Origin: CAVUNY01 sp963843535
Lineage (GTDB): Bacteria > Chloroflexota > Anaerolineae > Anaerolineales > Anaerolineaceae
Reading direction: 5' to 3'
Assembly (NCBI GenBank): GCA_963843535.1
Contig: CAWJKU010000002.1
Span: 372,001 to 436,000 of the forward strand
Length of the DNA stretch: 64,000 nucleotides
The notes under the pieces are model-generated. The model had not been told where the DNA came from. It did not search any database and saw nothing but the letters and a program-made list of their open reading frames with translations. Shown here in pieces: positions 1-9,359 of the stretch. How positions within the stretch are numbered: the first letter of the stretch is position 1; every line of letters starts with the position of its first letter. Position numbers and translations under genes: made by a program.

Positions 1-321
1 CCCTCCCCAATCATGCCCACACACACTGGCTTTCTCAATCTTAAGAGCATCCATCAAATTGATCACATCTTGGGCCAGTACGTCCAGGCGATATGGCGAC
101 AAACCTTTGGGTTTGTCACTCAAGTTATAACCCCGCTGGTCGGGGACGATGACCCGGAACCCGGCGTCAGCCAAAGGACTGATCTGTTTTCTCCACCCGT
201 ACCAAAATTCCGGAAAACCATGCAGTAAGATCAACGGCGTTCCATCTTTAGGACCGGCTTGTACGAGATGAAGCCGGATATTCCCAACTTGAGCAAATGA
301 TTGTTCAAAAATTTCTTCCAT
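1..321 (-). CDS. alpha/beta hydrolase, epoxide-hydrolase-like (partial, C-terminus off the left edge)
   Basis: Only the N-terminal 107 residues are in the window; the frame is open to base 1. Visible alpha/beta-hydrolase motifs are the oxyanion-hole motif HGFPE (residues 34-38), DQRGYN (61-66), and the nucleophile elbow G-H-D-W-G near residues 102-106. An Asp (D104) stands where serine hydrolases have Ser. In this superfamily HGFPE plus an Asp nucleophile is typical of soluble epoxide hydrolases and haloalkane dehalogenases, so a cytoplasmic hydrolase forming an ester intermediate is expected; the substrate cannot be told. The start is the ATG at 321. The acid and histidine of the triad lie outside the window. 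Confidence 0.8.
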   Translation of the reverse strand, partial: MEEIFEQSFAQVGNIRLHLVQAGPKDGTPLILLHGFPEFWYGWRKQISPLADAGFRVIVPDQRGYNLSDKPKGLSPYRLDVLAQDVINLMDALKIEKASVCGHDWGG

Positions 322-456
322 ATTTGTGGCCTTTCCTTAAGAAGTAGATATTTCGGTTCACGTCGCTCATGGAACCTCGTAACCATACCCTCTGGTACAA
401 TTATCACCTTACTATATATCACCAATGTTTTTTTTATTCATTCCTGAAGATATACC

Positions 457-888
457 ATGAAGCGTGGAATTGATTACATCGGTGTAGGCGTGGGGGCGGT
501 TATCGTGAATGACCGGGGCCAGTTATTCTTATCTCGGCGCGGACCACTTTCGCGAAATGAGCGCGGGTTATGGGAATTTCCCGGAGGCTCAGTTGAATTC
601 GGCGAGAAAATTGCCGATGCCTTGAAGCGTGAAATATTTGAGGAATTTGGCGTGCTGGTTGAAGTCGGCACGCTGCTGGATGTTAGCGACCACATCCTCC
701 CGGACGAAGGTCAGCATTGGGTCTCCCCCACGTTCATCTGCCGGATTATCTCCGGCACGCCGGTGATCAAAGAAACAGGGAAGTGCAGCGAAATCGGCTG
801 GTTCGATTTGAAACGAATTCCAAAAGATCTCACCGTTATATCAAAAGAAAACCTGGATCATTATTTAAATTACTTGATGCACACTTAG
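457..888 (+). CDS. Nudix hydrolase
   Basis: A 143-residue single-domain Nudix protein. The Nudix box is complete: G44, E50, then R58-E59 and E62-E63-x-G65, matching G-x5-E-x7-R-E-U-x-E-E-x-G-U. The Glu residues bind Mg2+ for hydrolysis of a nucleoside diphosphate linked to another moiety. The upstream GLWEFPGG stretch is typical of ADP-ribose pyrophosphatase or MutT-like members. Substrate choice cannot be read from sequence; nucleotide-pool sanitation or NADH/ADP-ribose turnover are the usual roles. It is transcribed alone, facing the ABC-transporter genes, with only 13 bases between the two stop codons. Confidence 0.88.
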   Translation: MKRGIDYIGVGVGAVIVNDRGQLFLSRRGPLSRNERGLWEFPGGSVEFGEKIADALKREIFEEFGVLVEVGTLLDVSDHILPDEGQHWVSPTFICRIISGTPVIKETGKCSEIGWFDLKRIPKDLTVISKENLDHYLNYLMHT

Positions 889-901
889 CTATCTCTACCC
901 T

Positions 902-2732
902 TTATGCCTGGTCAGCACCTACCGCGGCAAATTTCACGGTTTGTTCAATGTACTCCAGGCTTTGGTGACGGAAATAAGTGTTATACAACTCCGCGTAATG
1001 CCCACCTGCTGCAAGCAAAGCGGCATGCGAGCCTTCTTCAATGATTTTCCCGGTCTGCATCACGATAATCCGGTCAGCACTCTTCACCGTCGATAACCGG
1101 TGGGCGATCATAATGCTGGTTGCATCCTCAAGGATCATTTCCAGGGCTTGCTGAATTTGCCACTCGGTAAATGGATCGATACTGGCAGTCGCTTCATCTA
1201 ACACAAAAATTGCCGGATGCTCTACTAACACACGCATTAAAGAAACCAATTGGCGCTGGCCCATCGACAGCCTGGCTCCACGTTCGCCGACTTCGGTTTC
1301 CAAGCCTTGCGGTAGAGTCTCCAACCATTCGCCGTCCCCGATTCGCCTGGCCATCCTCTCGATCTCCGCATCAGTCGCAGCAGGCGCGCCGTAACGAATA
1401 TTTTCAGCCACAGTCCCAGAAAAAAGAAATGGAACCTGAGAAACAATACCTAACTGGCGCCGGTAATCGCGCAGATCCAATGTGCGAATATCCTTACCAT
1501 CAATCAGTACCTCGCCACCCTGGAATTCGTAGAAACGCGCGATTAATTTAGCGATAGAAGATTTTCCTGCACCGGTGTGCCCAACTAAAGCTACCGTCTC
1601 GCCCGCCCGGATATGTAAATTGAAATTATCCAATAACGGTTCCGATTCTTTATAAAAGAAGCGCACATTGCTAAAATCTATCCGCCCCTGCAGTCTCCCC
1701 ACTGTATTTTGCTGGGTCTGGATCACGGCTGGTTCTGCATCGATCAGGGCAAATACCCGCTCAGCAGCAGATAAGCCGTTCTGGATCTGAGTCCAAAATG
1801 ACGAGAGGTTCATCACCGGAAACATGAACCGATCCAGGCTTTGTAAAAACAGGTACCAGGCACCGGCAGTCACGATACCCTGGGCAGCGCTTATCCCGCC
1901 GACATATACAAGGATAGACGTCGCAATCCCCGCGATCGCGTTCAAGGTCGGAAAAACGGACGCCAATACCAGCCCACGCCTGACATTTACCTTATACGAC
2001 GTCCGGTTAGCTTCGTCAAATTGGTGATAAATGCTGGCTTCCTGCCTGAAATTCTTGGCAATCGCGATCCCGCTGATCGTTTCTTTAATGGTGGAATTTA
2101 CCGTGGCCATGGCCCGCATCCCCTGCTGGGTTGCTTTTCTAGCAAGCGACCGGAAGCTGATCGCCATCAGAAAGACCAGCGGAATTAACGCGTAAAGGAT
2201 CAAGGATAACTGCCAGTCAATTTGCAGCAGGATTATTGCCAGGACCCCTGCTTCAAGAATTTGGCCAGACACGTCTGTTACCAGGTTGACCAACTGGCCA
2301 AAATCCTGGGTATCTGAGGTAATTCGAGAGACAACCTTGCCGGAGGAAATCTGGTCATAAAAAGAAAGATCGTGTGAAGATGCCGCCTTGAAAAGCATCG
2401 CTGGCCAGGGTGATCAGCACATCAGCGATCGTTCGGGTTAGCAATCGACGCAAACCCCAATTGGCACTCCAACCCAGAAAACCAATCAGGATCACCGCTC
2501 CCGGAATCAGCAGTTTGACTGCCAAATTTTGGTCCGCCTGGATCAAATCTACACCGCGTGAAACCGTCAATGGCAGTAAGGCGTATAACAGAGAAATGGC
2601 GATGATTAGAAAAATGACCAGACTTAAGCGCTTGACGTAAGGCCGGAAGTAATGGCTGATGCGTCTGAAGAGATAGCGGTCAGAATATTTGCGGTCATAT
2701 TTTTCTGCATCGAGGCCTGCGAAGATACCCAC
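902..2732 (-). CDS. ABC exporter subunit, TM-NBD half transporter (frameshifted)
   Basis: Two overlapping reading frames, 2355-2732 (N-terminal 125 codons) and 902-2398 (C-terminal 498 codons), together make one type IV ABC half-exporter of about 609 residues. The break lies at the minus-strand run GCTTTTCAAGG (2396-2386). Removing one T restores ...SDAF-KAASSHDLSFYD..., the expected sequence. In the C-terminal frame: Walker A at 273-280 (GHTGAGKS), a non-canonical signature LSMGQ (377-381), Walker B with the catalytic Glu (D401-E402) and switch His (H433). It lies 12 bases downstream of another half-exporter in the same operon. The exchanged signature here and the Asp for Glu in the partner fit a heterodimer with one degenerate ATP site (TM287/288 or BmrCD type). 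Either a sequencing error or a genuinely broken gene. Confidence 0.82.
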
Positions 2733-2743
2733 ATAACCTCGCT

Positions 2744-4510
2744 TTACTTTTCCGTAAAGATGCGCCGGTACGCTTCTGAATTCTGTAACAGCTCATCATG
2801 GCTGCCAATGGCGTTAATTTCTCCCTTGCGCAGCACAATGATCAAATCGGCCCATCGTATTTGAGAAAGGCGGTGGGTGATGATAAATGTGGTTCTTCCC
2901 CGGGAAGCCTGAAAAATCGCTCGCTGGATTTTATCTTCTGTCGCCGAGTCGATGGCGCTGGTCGAATCATCCAGGATCAAAATGCGGGGATCGGTCAGGA
3001 AAGCGCGGCCAAGAGCCAGGCGTTGGCGCTGACCGCCGGAAAGTGTCACCCCTCGCTCACCGACTACTGTTTGATAACCATCCGAGAAAGTTTGGATAAA
3101 CTCGTGCGCCTGGGCTGCCTGGGCGGCAGCTTCAATTTCCGCTTGATTTGCATCGGGCTTACCAAACCCGATATTTTCTGCAATAGTGCGGGAGAATAAG
3201 AAAACGTCCTGCTCGATAATGGAAACATTGCGGCGCAGCGCCTCAAGCTGCCAATCTCTCACATCGACCCCATCGATCAGCACACTCCCCCCGGAGACAT
3301 CAAAGGTCCGGTTGATCAGGCGTATTAACGAAGTTTTACCAGACCCGGTCTGTCCGACAATCGCGACGCGCTGTCCAGGTTTCACCTTGAAGGAGATATG
3401 TTTTAGATCGTTATCTCCATCTCCGTATGCGAACATCACATCCTGGAATTCTACTTCGCCTACCATCGGGGCCGAATAACCAGCCGAATTTTGATCCAGG
3501 TTGTTCTCCCGATTCATTATTTCCAAAATTCTTCTGGATCCTGCCAGGCCTAAGGCAACGCGGGAGTATGCCCACAATGAGGTGAACGTGGGGAAATCGA
3601 GCATCAGCAGCAGGCTAAAATAGGCCACAACGGATCCCAGATCCAGGAGCCCCTGTCCGTTCAGAATCATGGCATGTAATAATCCAAAGCCGAGTGCCAG
3701 GGCAAGCAATAACAAGGGGACGAAGCGCGCCTCGACGTCTCCTTGGCGCACGGAAGCATCCCGGTAGCGTTTTGCATTCCTCTGAAATAAGGAGACCTCA
3801 GCAGCTTCCTGCGCGGCCCCTTTAACCGTTTCAATCCCGTCTACGGCTTCAGAGAGTCGGGTGTTCAATTCGCCGAAGGATAATCTAACCTCGTCCGCAA
3901 TTGGTTCCAGAGTTGCCAGGTAGCGCCGCAAAGCGATGAAATATAAGATGATGAAAATAATGGGCGTCAGAACCAGGCTGGGATGCAAGCGCGGCGCGAT
4001 AATTACCGGCATGATCAAAAAGATCAATGAGCCAATCACCATGTTGATGCCGGGACTGAACATGTAATTTACTTCCCGTACATCATTCGTCGCCCGAGCC
4101 ATCGTATCGCCGACCGCCTGTAACGAGTGAAACGTCATGCTTTTCCCCAGCAGGCTGGTGTACAGCTCATTGCGCACGTCTCTTTCCAGTCGTTGAGCAA
4201 TGATCTCGAAACTGAAATTTCGCGCCAGCTGCAGCAGGCCGCGCGAGCCCTGGGTTAGAAAAACCAGCAGGGCCAGATTACTTAATTTTTCCACCTGGGG
4301 CGGGGTCGCCAGGATGGCATTAAAAGCCTGGCCGATTAATAACGGCCCAATGGATGCCATGACAGCATTTATAATCGCCCCGGCAAATGCTATCAACCAG
4401 AACCGCCATTGACGAAAGGTGTGCGTGGCAACCCAACGAACCGGGTTGGAGCGCACAGACTTGTGCTGATCCTGTAGAGTAAATTCCGCAATAGGTGAGA
4501 CAGCTGCCAT
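2744..4510 (-). CDS. ABC exporter subunit, TM-NBD half transporter
   Basis: A 588-residue half-exporter: a six-helix ABC membrane domain (about residues 35-325) followed by an ATPase domain. Walker A GQTGSGKT is at 386-393, the Q-loop near 433, a canonical LSGGQ signature at 490-494, and the switch His at 546. Walker B ends D514-D515, so the usual catalytic Glu is an Asp, as in the non-hydrolysing site of heterodimeric exporters. The partner just downstream has a normal Glu but a changed signature motif. Together they should form one consensus and one degenerate ATP site. The likely role is efflux of a lipid, drug or peptide across the cytoplasmic membrane; the substrate is unknown. It follows tex by 14 bases, so the three genes are probably co-transcribed. 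Confidence 0.9.
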   Translation of the reverse strand: MAAVSPIAEFTLQDQHKSVRSNPVRWVATHTFRQWRFWLIAFAGAIINAVMASIGPLLIGQAFNAILATPPQVEKLSNLALLVFLTQGSRGLLQLARNFSFEIIAQRLERDVRNELYTSLLGKSMTFHSLQAVGDTMARATNDVREVNYMFSPGINMVIGSLIFLIMPVIIAPRLHPSLVLTPIIFIILYFIALRRYLATLEPIADEVRLSFGELNTRLSEAVDGIETVKGAAQEAAEVSLFQRNAKRYRDASVRQGDVEARFVPLLLLALALGFGLLHAMILNGQGLLDLGSVVAYFSLLLMLDFPTFTSLWAYSRVALGLAGSRRILEIMNRENNLDQNSAGYSAPMVGEVEFQDVMFAYGDGDNDLKHISFKVKPGQRVAIVGQTGSGKTSLIRLINRTFDVSGGSVLIDGVDVRDWQLEALRRNVSIIEQDVFLFSRTIAENIGFGKPDANQAEIEAAAQAAQAHEFIQTFSDGYQTVVGERGVTLSGGQRQRLALGRAFLTDPRILILDDSTSAIDSATEDKIQRAIFQASRGRTTFIITHRLSQIRWADLIIVLRKGEINAIGSHDELLQNSEAYRRIFTEK

Positions 4511-4524
4511 CAGTTTAATGCCCT

Positions 4525-6660
4525 TTATTCCGCCATGCGAAGGCCGATCCGGCCGCGATCGATCTCAATTTTAATAATCTCGACATCGATGATCTGGCCT
4601 ACTTCCAGTGATGTGCCTGGGGGCAGCTGACTGCGATGGAGCAAACCATCTTGTTTTACGCCGATATCTACAAACGCGCCAAAATCGACGACATTACGTA
4701 CGGTTCCCTTCATTCGCATCCCGGTGCTAAGGTCTTCCATTGAACGTACATCGCTTCGTAAAATGGGTGCGGGTAGACCTTCTCTTGGGTCGCGCCCAGG
4801 ACGAGCCAGCTGTTCCAGAATATCCTCCAGGGTTGGCACGCCGCATTTGAACCTGGCTGCCAATATTTCTAAAGGTTCACTTTTCTTAAATTCATCCAGA
4901 ATCCGGCTGCGAACCGCGGCGGGTTGGTCGATCTTAAGCCGGCAGTGAGCAAGGATTTGGTTAGCAATCTCGTAGCTTTCCGGATGGATTGCGCTGGCAT
5001 CTAATTGTTGGTCACCGCCGCGAATTCGCAAAAAGCCTGCGGCCTGTTCGAACGCCTTGGGACCCAGTCCTGCCACTTTTCGCATTTCGCTGCGATTGTG
5101 AAAGGACCCTTGTTCGTCCCGGTGTGCCACAACCTTCTCCGCCAGTTTCGGCCCAATCCCTGAAACATAAGTCAAGAGGGCCGGTGAAGCCGTGTTAACG
5201 TCCACCCCAACTTGGTTAACCACACTCTCCACAACACCTGACAAGGCTCGCCCAAGTTCAACCTGGTTCACATCGTGTTGGTATAAACCAATCCCAATGG
5301 ATTTAGGGTCAATTTTTACCAATTCAGCCAACGGATCTTGAATCCTGCGAGCAATCGATACTGCACCCCGCAGACTGACATCTAAACCGGGTAATTCCGC
5401 CTTTGCCAGAGGACTGGCGCTGTAAACGCTGGCTCCGGCTTCATTGGCAATCACATAATGCAGTTTGCCGCCAATCTTGCGGATTAGTTCAGCCGCTAAA
5501 AGTTCGGTCTCACGCGAAGCCGTACCATTGCCGATAGAAACCAGGCCAATCTTATATTGCTCAACCCATTTTTGTAAAATATCCAGGGCTTCGGCCCACT
5601 TTTTTTGCGGCTCATGCGGATAAATGGTTCCAGTTGCCAGCACCTTTCCGGTCGGATCAACGATAGCCGCTTTACACCCAGTCCGAAAACCAGGGTCCAG
5701 TCCTAGCACCGTATATCCCGCTAATAGGGGTTGGGTCAGCAGTGCGCGCAGGTTGGCAGCAAAGACTTTTACGGCATGCGCTTCAGCTGTCTCTGTCAGG
5801 AGCCTGCGCACATCCCGTTCGATCGCCGGTAGGAGCAATCGCTCTGCTCCATCGTCAATCGCCAGCTGCAGGTTCTCTGCGAATGGTGAACGCCGGTCGG
5901 GGCGAAAATGATCTGCGATAGCCCCACGCCAATCGCGCTCAACCTGCAGAACCTTCACCCGGATAATTTTTTCAGTTTCCCCACGGTTGATTGCCATTAT
6001 CTGGTGAGGACGCAGGCGGTCGACGCGTCCTTCAAATTCATAATAGACCTGGAAAACTTGTTTCTCATCTTCCGCGCCGCTGATTTTTTCTGTTTTTAGC
6101 ACAGCCCACTGCAATGCCTTTGCTCTTGTCGTTTGTCGAATCTGAGCGTGATCGCTGATCGTTTCGGCAACGATATCCCGCGCGCCTTGCAAAGCTTCTT
6201 CAACGGTTGGAATATTTTCGGTCAAATAAGAACGCGCGATCGATTCTGCGGTTGTGCGGGAAATTTCCTGCCGGAGGATCATCTCCGACAGCCCTTGCAA
6301 ACCGTTTTCCCGGGCAACACTGGCCCGTGTTTTACGTTTCTGTTTGTAAGGCTGGTAGATATCTTCCAGAGCGGTCAGGTTATCGGCCTGCTGGATAGCA
6401 TTCCGCAGCTCATTTGTCAGCTTCCCCTGTTCATCAATCGATGACAGAATTGTTTTTCGCCGGTCATCCACCGCCCTTAATTTCTCGATCCCGTCATTAA
6501 TTGAACGTAATTGGTCTTCATCCAGAACACCGGTTCTTTCTTTCCGGTAGCGGGCAATGAAGGGTATGGTATTTCCTTCGTCCAGGAGATCAACCGCCGA
6601 ACGGACCTGATCTTCACGCAAATTAAGTCGAGATGCCAGTGTCCGAGTGTAATCGATCAT
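4525..6660 (-). CDS. tex: Tex family transcription accessory / S1 RNA-binding protein
   Basis: A full-length Tex protein (711 residues). In order: the helical N-terminal Tex region with the hallmark IPFIARYRKE motif near residue 33; a YqgF/RNase H-like domain with GLDPGFRTG near 322; helix-hairpin-helix repeats around 500 (GIGPKLAEKV); and a C-terminal S1 domain from about 648 (GTVRNVVDFGAFVDIG). Tex binds nucleic acid and the transcription apparatus and is the bacterial relative of Spt6; known phenotypes concern toxin-gene expression and stress tolerance. The YqgF domain of Tex is usually considered non-catalytic. It is the first gene of a probable operon with the two ABC subunits and is divergent from the MFS gene. 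Confidence 0.95.
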   Translation of the reverse strand: MIDYTRTLASRLNLREDQVRSAVDLLDEGNTIPFIARYRKERTGVLDEDQLRSINDGIEKLRAVDDRRKTILSSIDEQGKLTNELRNAIQQADNLTALEDIYQPYKQKRKTRASVARENGLQGLSEMILRQEISRTTAESIARSYLTENIPTVEEALQGARDIVAETISDHAQIRQTTRAKALQWAVLKTEKISGAEDEKQVFQVYYEFEGRVDRLRPHQIMAINRGETEKIIRVKVLQVERDWRGAIADHFRPDRRSPFAENLQLAIDDGAERLLLPAIERDVRRLLTETAEAHAVKVFAANLRALLTQPLLAGYTVLGLDPGFRTGCKAAIVDPTGKVLATGTIYPHEPQKKWAEALDILQKWVEQYKIGLVSIGNGTASRETELLAAELIRKIGGKLHYVIANEAGASVYSASPLAKAELPGLDVSLRGAVSIARRIQDPLAELVKIDPKSIGIGLYQHDVNQVELGRALSGVVESVVNQVGVDVNTASPALLTYVSGIGPKLAEKVVAHRDEQGSFHNRSEMRKVAGLGPKAFEQAAGFLRIRGGDQQLDASAIHPESYEIANQILAHCRLKIDQPAAVRSRILDEFKKSEPLEILAARFKCGVPTLEDILEQLARPGRDPREGLPAPILRSDVRSMEDLSTGMRMKGTVRNVVDFGAFVDIGVKQDGLLHRSQLPPGTSLEVGQIIDVEIIKIEIDRGRIGLRMAE

Positions 6661-6726
6661 TCAAATCCCTTTTTTCTTAAAATTACCAGAATAATAATTC
6701 TACCATACATCATTTCAGGTTATCCT

Positions 6727-6753
6727 TTGAGACTTTGCACCTCAGGTTATAAT
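6727..6753 (+). promoter_or_regulatory. predicted sigma-70-type promoter of the MFS gene
   Basis: The -10 hexamer TATAAT (6748-6753) is perfect. A -35-like TTGAGA lies at 6727-6732 with a short 15-base spacer. The MFS start codon follows 27 bases after the -10. The 120-base gap also has to hold the tex promoter, for which I see no clear match. Confidence 0.5.
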
Positions 6754-6780
6754 ACGATGCTGCAATAAAGGAACCCCTGT

Positions 6781-8043
6781 ATGCTTTCATTAAAAGATAA
6801 CAAAGATTTGCGTCACAATTACACCGTCAATCTATTAGATGGCGCATTCTTTGGCTTCGGCCTGGGATTTGCATCATTCTCGACCATCCTGCCTTTATTT
6901 ATTTCCACCTTGACGGATTCAGCCTTATTGATCGGCTTGATCCCGGCGATCCATAATACCGGTAGTATGCTCCCACAGATATTTTCTGCCAGATCCTTGA
7001 GTAATGTAAAACAATTCTTGCCCCCGGTTATGAAAACCACGATCCATGAGCGGCTTCCCTTTCTTGGTCTGGCGCTCACTTCGCTCCTGTTGCCTATCAT
7101 CGGAAGGCCTGCTGCATTGGTACTGGCGTTTGCCTGCCTTATCTGGCAGGGTTTAGGCGCCGGATTTACCATGAATGCCTGGCAAAATATGCTGGGAAGG
7201 GTAATACCATCAGATTTTCTGGCTACTTTTTTTGGGCTCCAGGCGGCTGCGTCAAATTTATTGGCATCCGGTGCTGCCGTCGCTGCCGGCGTCATTCTCG
7301 AGCGACTCACTTCACCCGCGGATTTTTCGATAAATTTTACGATGTGCTTTATTCTCATGATGGCATCCTTCTTCTTTATCGGGTTAACCCGTGAGCCCGA
7401 GCGAGAGATAAATTTACCTCCCGGTGCTCAGATGTCTCTCAGCAGCTGTATAAAGGGTGTTCTTCGCAAGGATCCTCCTTTCCGCTGGTTCTTGATCACG
7501 AGAAATCTGTTCCAATTTTCGACGATGGCCTTTGCTTTTTATATTGTTTACGCGGTTCGCCACCTCGGATTGGGTGAAGCCGCTGCGGGTGTCATGACTG
7601 GCGTACTGGGGATTTCACAAACCGTGTTGAATCCTTTACTCGGCTGGGTAGCAGATCATTGGGGGAGGCGGAAAGTATTCATCATGGGCGCTGCCGCCGC
7701 CAGTCTCTCCGCTTTCTTGGCCATGACTCTCCCAACCCTCAACTTCTTTTTCATCGTGTTTATTCTGGCGGCGATAGCCAACGTCACCTTTTGGACCATC
7801 GGCATGGCTTATACCTTAGACTTCGGCACAGAAGAAGAACGCCCAACTTACGTCGGGATGTCGAATACCCTGATTGCTCCAAGCGCCATACTTGCCCCGA
7901 TGATTGGCGGATGGATCGCGGACGCGTTCGGTTATCAGGCAACTTTTACCCTGGCTGCGGTGTGCGGCCTGCTTACAATCCTGGTGCTCAGGTTTTTTGT
8001 AATAGAGAAACGGGAGCTCAAATCGGCAGTCAAGGCTATCTGA
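6781..8043 (+). CDS. MFS transporter
   Basis: A 420-residue protein with about twelve hydrophobic segments and no signal peptide. An MFS motif-A-like loop, GWVADHWGRR, sits in the middle of the protein (near residue 290), consistent with the repeated half-structure of the family. MFS proteins move small solutes by symport, antiport or uniport across the cytoplasmic membrane; nothing in the sequence identifies the cargo. It is a single-gene unit, with its own promoter and a strong hairpin terminator 22 bases after the stop codon, shared with the convergent UroD-family gene. Confidence 0.85.
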   Translation: MLSLKDNKDLRHNYTVNLLDGAFFGFGLGFASFSTILPLFISTLTDSALLIGLIPAIHNTGSMLPQIFSARSLSNVKQFLPPVMKTTIHERLPFLGLALTSLLLPIIGRPAALVLAFACLIWQGLGAGFTMNAWQNMLGRVIPSDFLATFFGLQAAASNLLASGAAVAAGVILERLTSPADFSINFTMCFILMMASFFFIGLTREPEREINLPPGAQMSLSSCIKGVLRKDPPFRWFLITRNLFQFSTMAFAFYIVYAVRHLGLGEAAAGVMTGVLGISQTVLNPLLGWVADHWGRRKVFIMGAAAASLSAFLAMTLPTLNFFFIVFILAAIANVTFWTIGMAYTLDFGTEEERPTYVGMSNTLIAPSAILAPMIGGWIADAFGYQATFTLAAVCGLLTILVLRFFVIEKRELKSAVKAI

Positions 8044-8064
8044 TTTGAAAAAAATAGCCTATAG

Positions 8065-8102
8065 ACACAAATCGCGGTGCTGAATTGCACCGCGATTTGT
8101 GT
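8065..8102. terminator. bidirectional intrinsic terminator
   Basis: A perfect 16-bp inverted repeat (8065-8080 with 8087-8102) around a 6-base loop. It lies between the convergent ends of the MFS gene (stop 8043) and the UroD-family gene (stop 8118). An A-run at 8048-8054 gives a U-rich tail for minus-strand transcripts; the plus-strand tail is weaker. Confidence 0.85.
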
Positions 8103-8117
8103 GTAAAATGAGAAACC

Positions 8118-9236
8118 TCACCGATCGTAGCGGCAGTATTTCTCAACAGCCATCATATACCATCTCATCCGACCTACGCCAGTTCCGGCTGCCAGTGACC
8201 CCGCGGTGGTCACATTCAACCCTCCGTTTGCACCGGCTTTCTGAAAATCACTGATCACCCGTTCGGCGATATCCTCGGGGCTTCCGTTTCGTACGAGCAT
8301 CGGCGGTGTCTGGCCGTTGATCAATGCGCCGGGCATTTTTTCGCGGATGGTCCCCGCATCCACATTCGGTCCATAATTTACCGCGTTGATCCCTAAGTCT
8401 CGTTGGAAATCCAGCAGGTGACCCATCGAACTGTCTGAATGCTGGTAACGATACGTCGTCTCACCAGGCGCCAAAGCGCCTAATACCCTCTCTAAGACAG
8501 GGACGCAATATTCCTTGTATAATTTTCGGTTGAACAACGCACAGTTGTCGTCGGTGATCCACCAGGTTGGTGTATTCATCCTGCTGAATTCCCGCAATAC
8601 TGTATTCAACTCAACCATTTTTTCAGCCAATAAATCTCTAAATCGGGCCATCAGTTCTGGATAATCGTAAAACCAAAAAAAGACCGTATCGGTATGCAGC
8701 ACCGAAGTAATGATCGTTGCCGGACCCCGGCTGCCCGTCCCTAATGCTGGCAGTGATTTCCCTTCTGCCTTTCGTTGTTCCCATTCTTGCAAAAAGGCTT
8801 CCGGCAGCGCCCAATTTTGGATATTGGTCTTTTCTGCCTCATCAAGAATTTTGGAAAATTCCTCGGGGTCGTTGGTAAAAGGCGTCAACCAGGGTGTTCC
8901 ACCTTCTTTCAAGGTGAACTCGCACCGAAACAGGTTTTCAATCCGTTTGGGGCTGTTGATCCAGGTGTCTTCATCAAAAAAGGCTTTCCCGACATACTGC
9001 CGGGTGACGCGGTTTGCTTCGCGATGCAAGCCGTCGCGGTAGTTTTTGTCTTGGTAATAACGCACCGTGGAAGGTACCTGCATGAACTCAAACAACCAGT
9101 GGTCATCCGGGGAAAATGACAGCGAGCAGCGAGGTTTTCGGGTATGGAAGCCGGCGCATAAGGAATTTTCATCCCAGAACCGCTCAACATCAAATGATTT
9201 CGTCAATTCCATGAATTCCGGTTCGATGATGGCCAT
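8118..9236 (-). CDS. uroporphyrinogen decarboxylase (UroD) family protein, not canonical HemE
   Basis: A 372-residue protein of the UroD superfamily, a TIM-barrel group that includes HemE and corrinoid-dependent methyltransferases (MtaA, CmuA types). Family features seen are HSDSSMGHLLDFQRDLGI in the middle-to-C-terminal half, the following NYGPNVDAGTIREKMP, and the closing GANGGLNVTTAGSLAAG stretch. The N-terminal Arg-rich signature of true HemE is not evident, and no other haem genes are near, so porphyrin decarboxylation is unlikely; methyl-group or one-carbon chemistry is a guess from the family. It is monocistronic and divergent from the glycerol-1-phosphate dehydrogenase gene. Confidence 0.78.
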   Translation of the reverse strand: MAIIEPEFMELTKSFDVERFWDENSLCAGFHTRKPRCSLSFSPDDHWLFEFMQVPSTVRYYQDKNYRDGLHREANRVTRQYVGKAFFDEDTWINSPKRIENLFRCEFTLKEGGTPWLTPFTNDPEEFSKILDEAEKTNIQNWALPEAFLQEWEQRKAEGKSLPALGTGSRGPATIITSVLHTDTVFFWFYDYPELMARFRDLLAEKMVELNTVLREFSRMNTPTWWITDDNCALFNRKLYKEYCVPVLERVLGALAPGETTYRYQHSDSSMGHLLDFQRDLGINAVNYGPNVDAGTIREKMPGALINGQTPPMLVRNGSPEDIAERVISDFQKAGANGGLNVTTAGSLAAGTGVGRMRWYMMAVEKYCRYDR

Positions 9237-9264
9237 ACTTATCCTGCCTAATTTTATTGGATGA

Positions 9265-9293
9265 TTGACATTAATTATAACTTGATGTGATAA
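9265..9293 (+). promoter_or_regulatory. predicted promoter of the glycerol-1-phosphate dehydrogenase gene
   Basis: A perfect -35 TTGACA (9265-9270) is followed 17-18 bases later by an imperfect -10 (TGATAA at 9288-9293, or GATAAA one base on). On the opposite strand a TATAAT (9279-9274) inside the spacer could serve the UroD-family gene, so the two promoters would overlap face to face. Confidence 0.45.
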
Positions 9294-9359
9294 ACTTCAG
9301 GCTGTGATCCGGGTAGCAGCATTTTATGAGAATCCTAAAAGTCCACCAAGAGGTATTTT

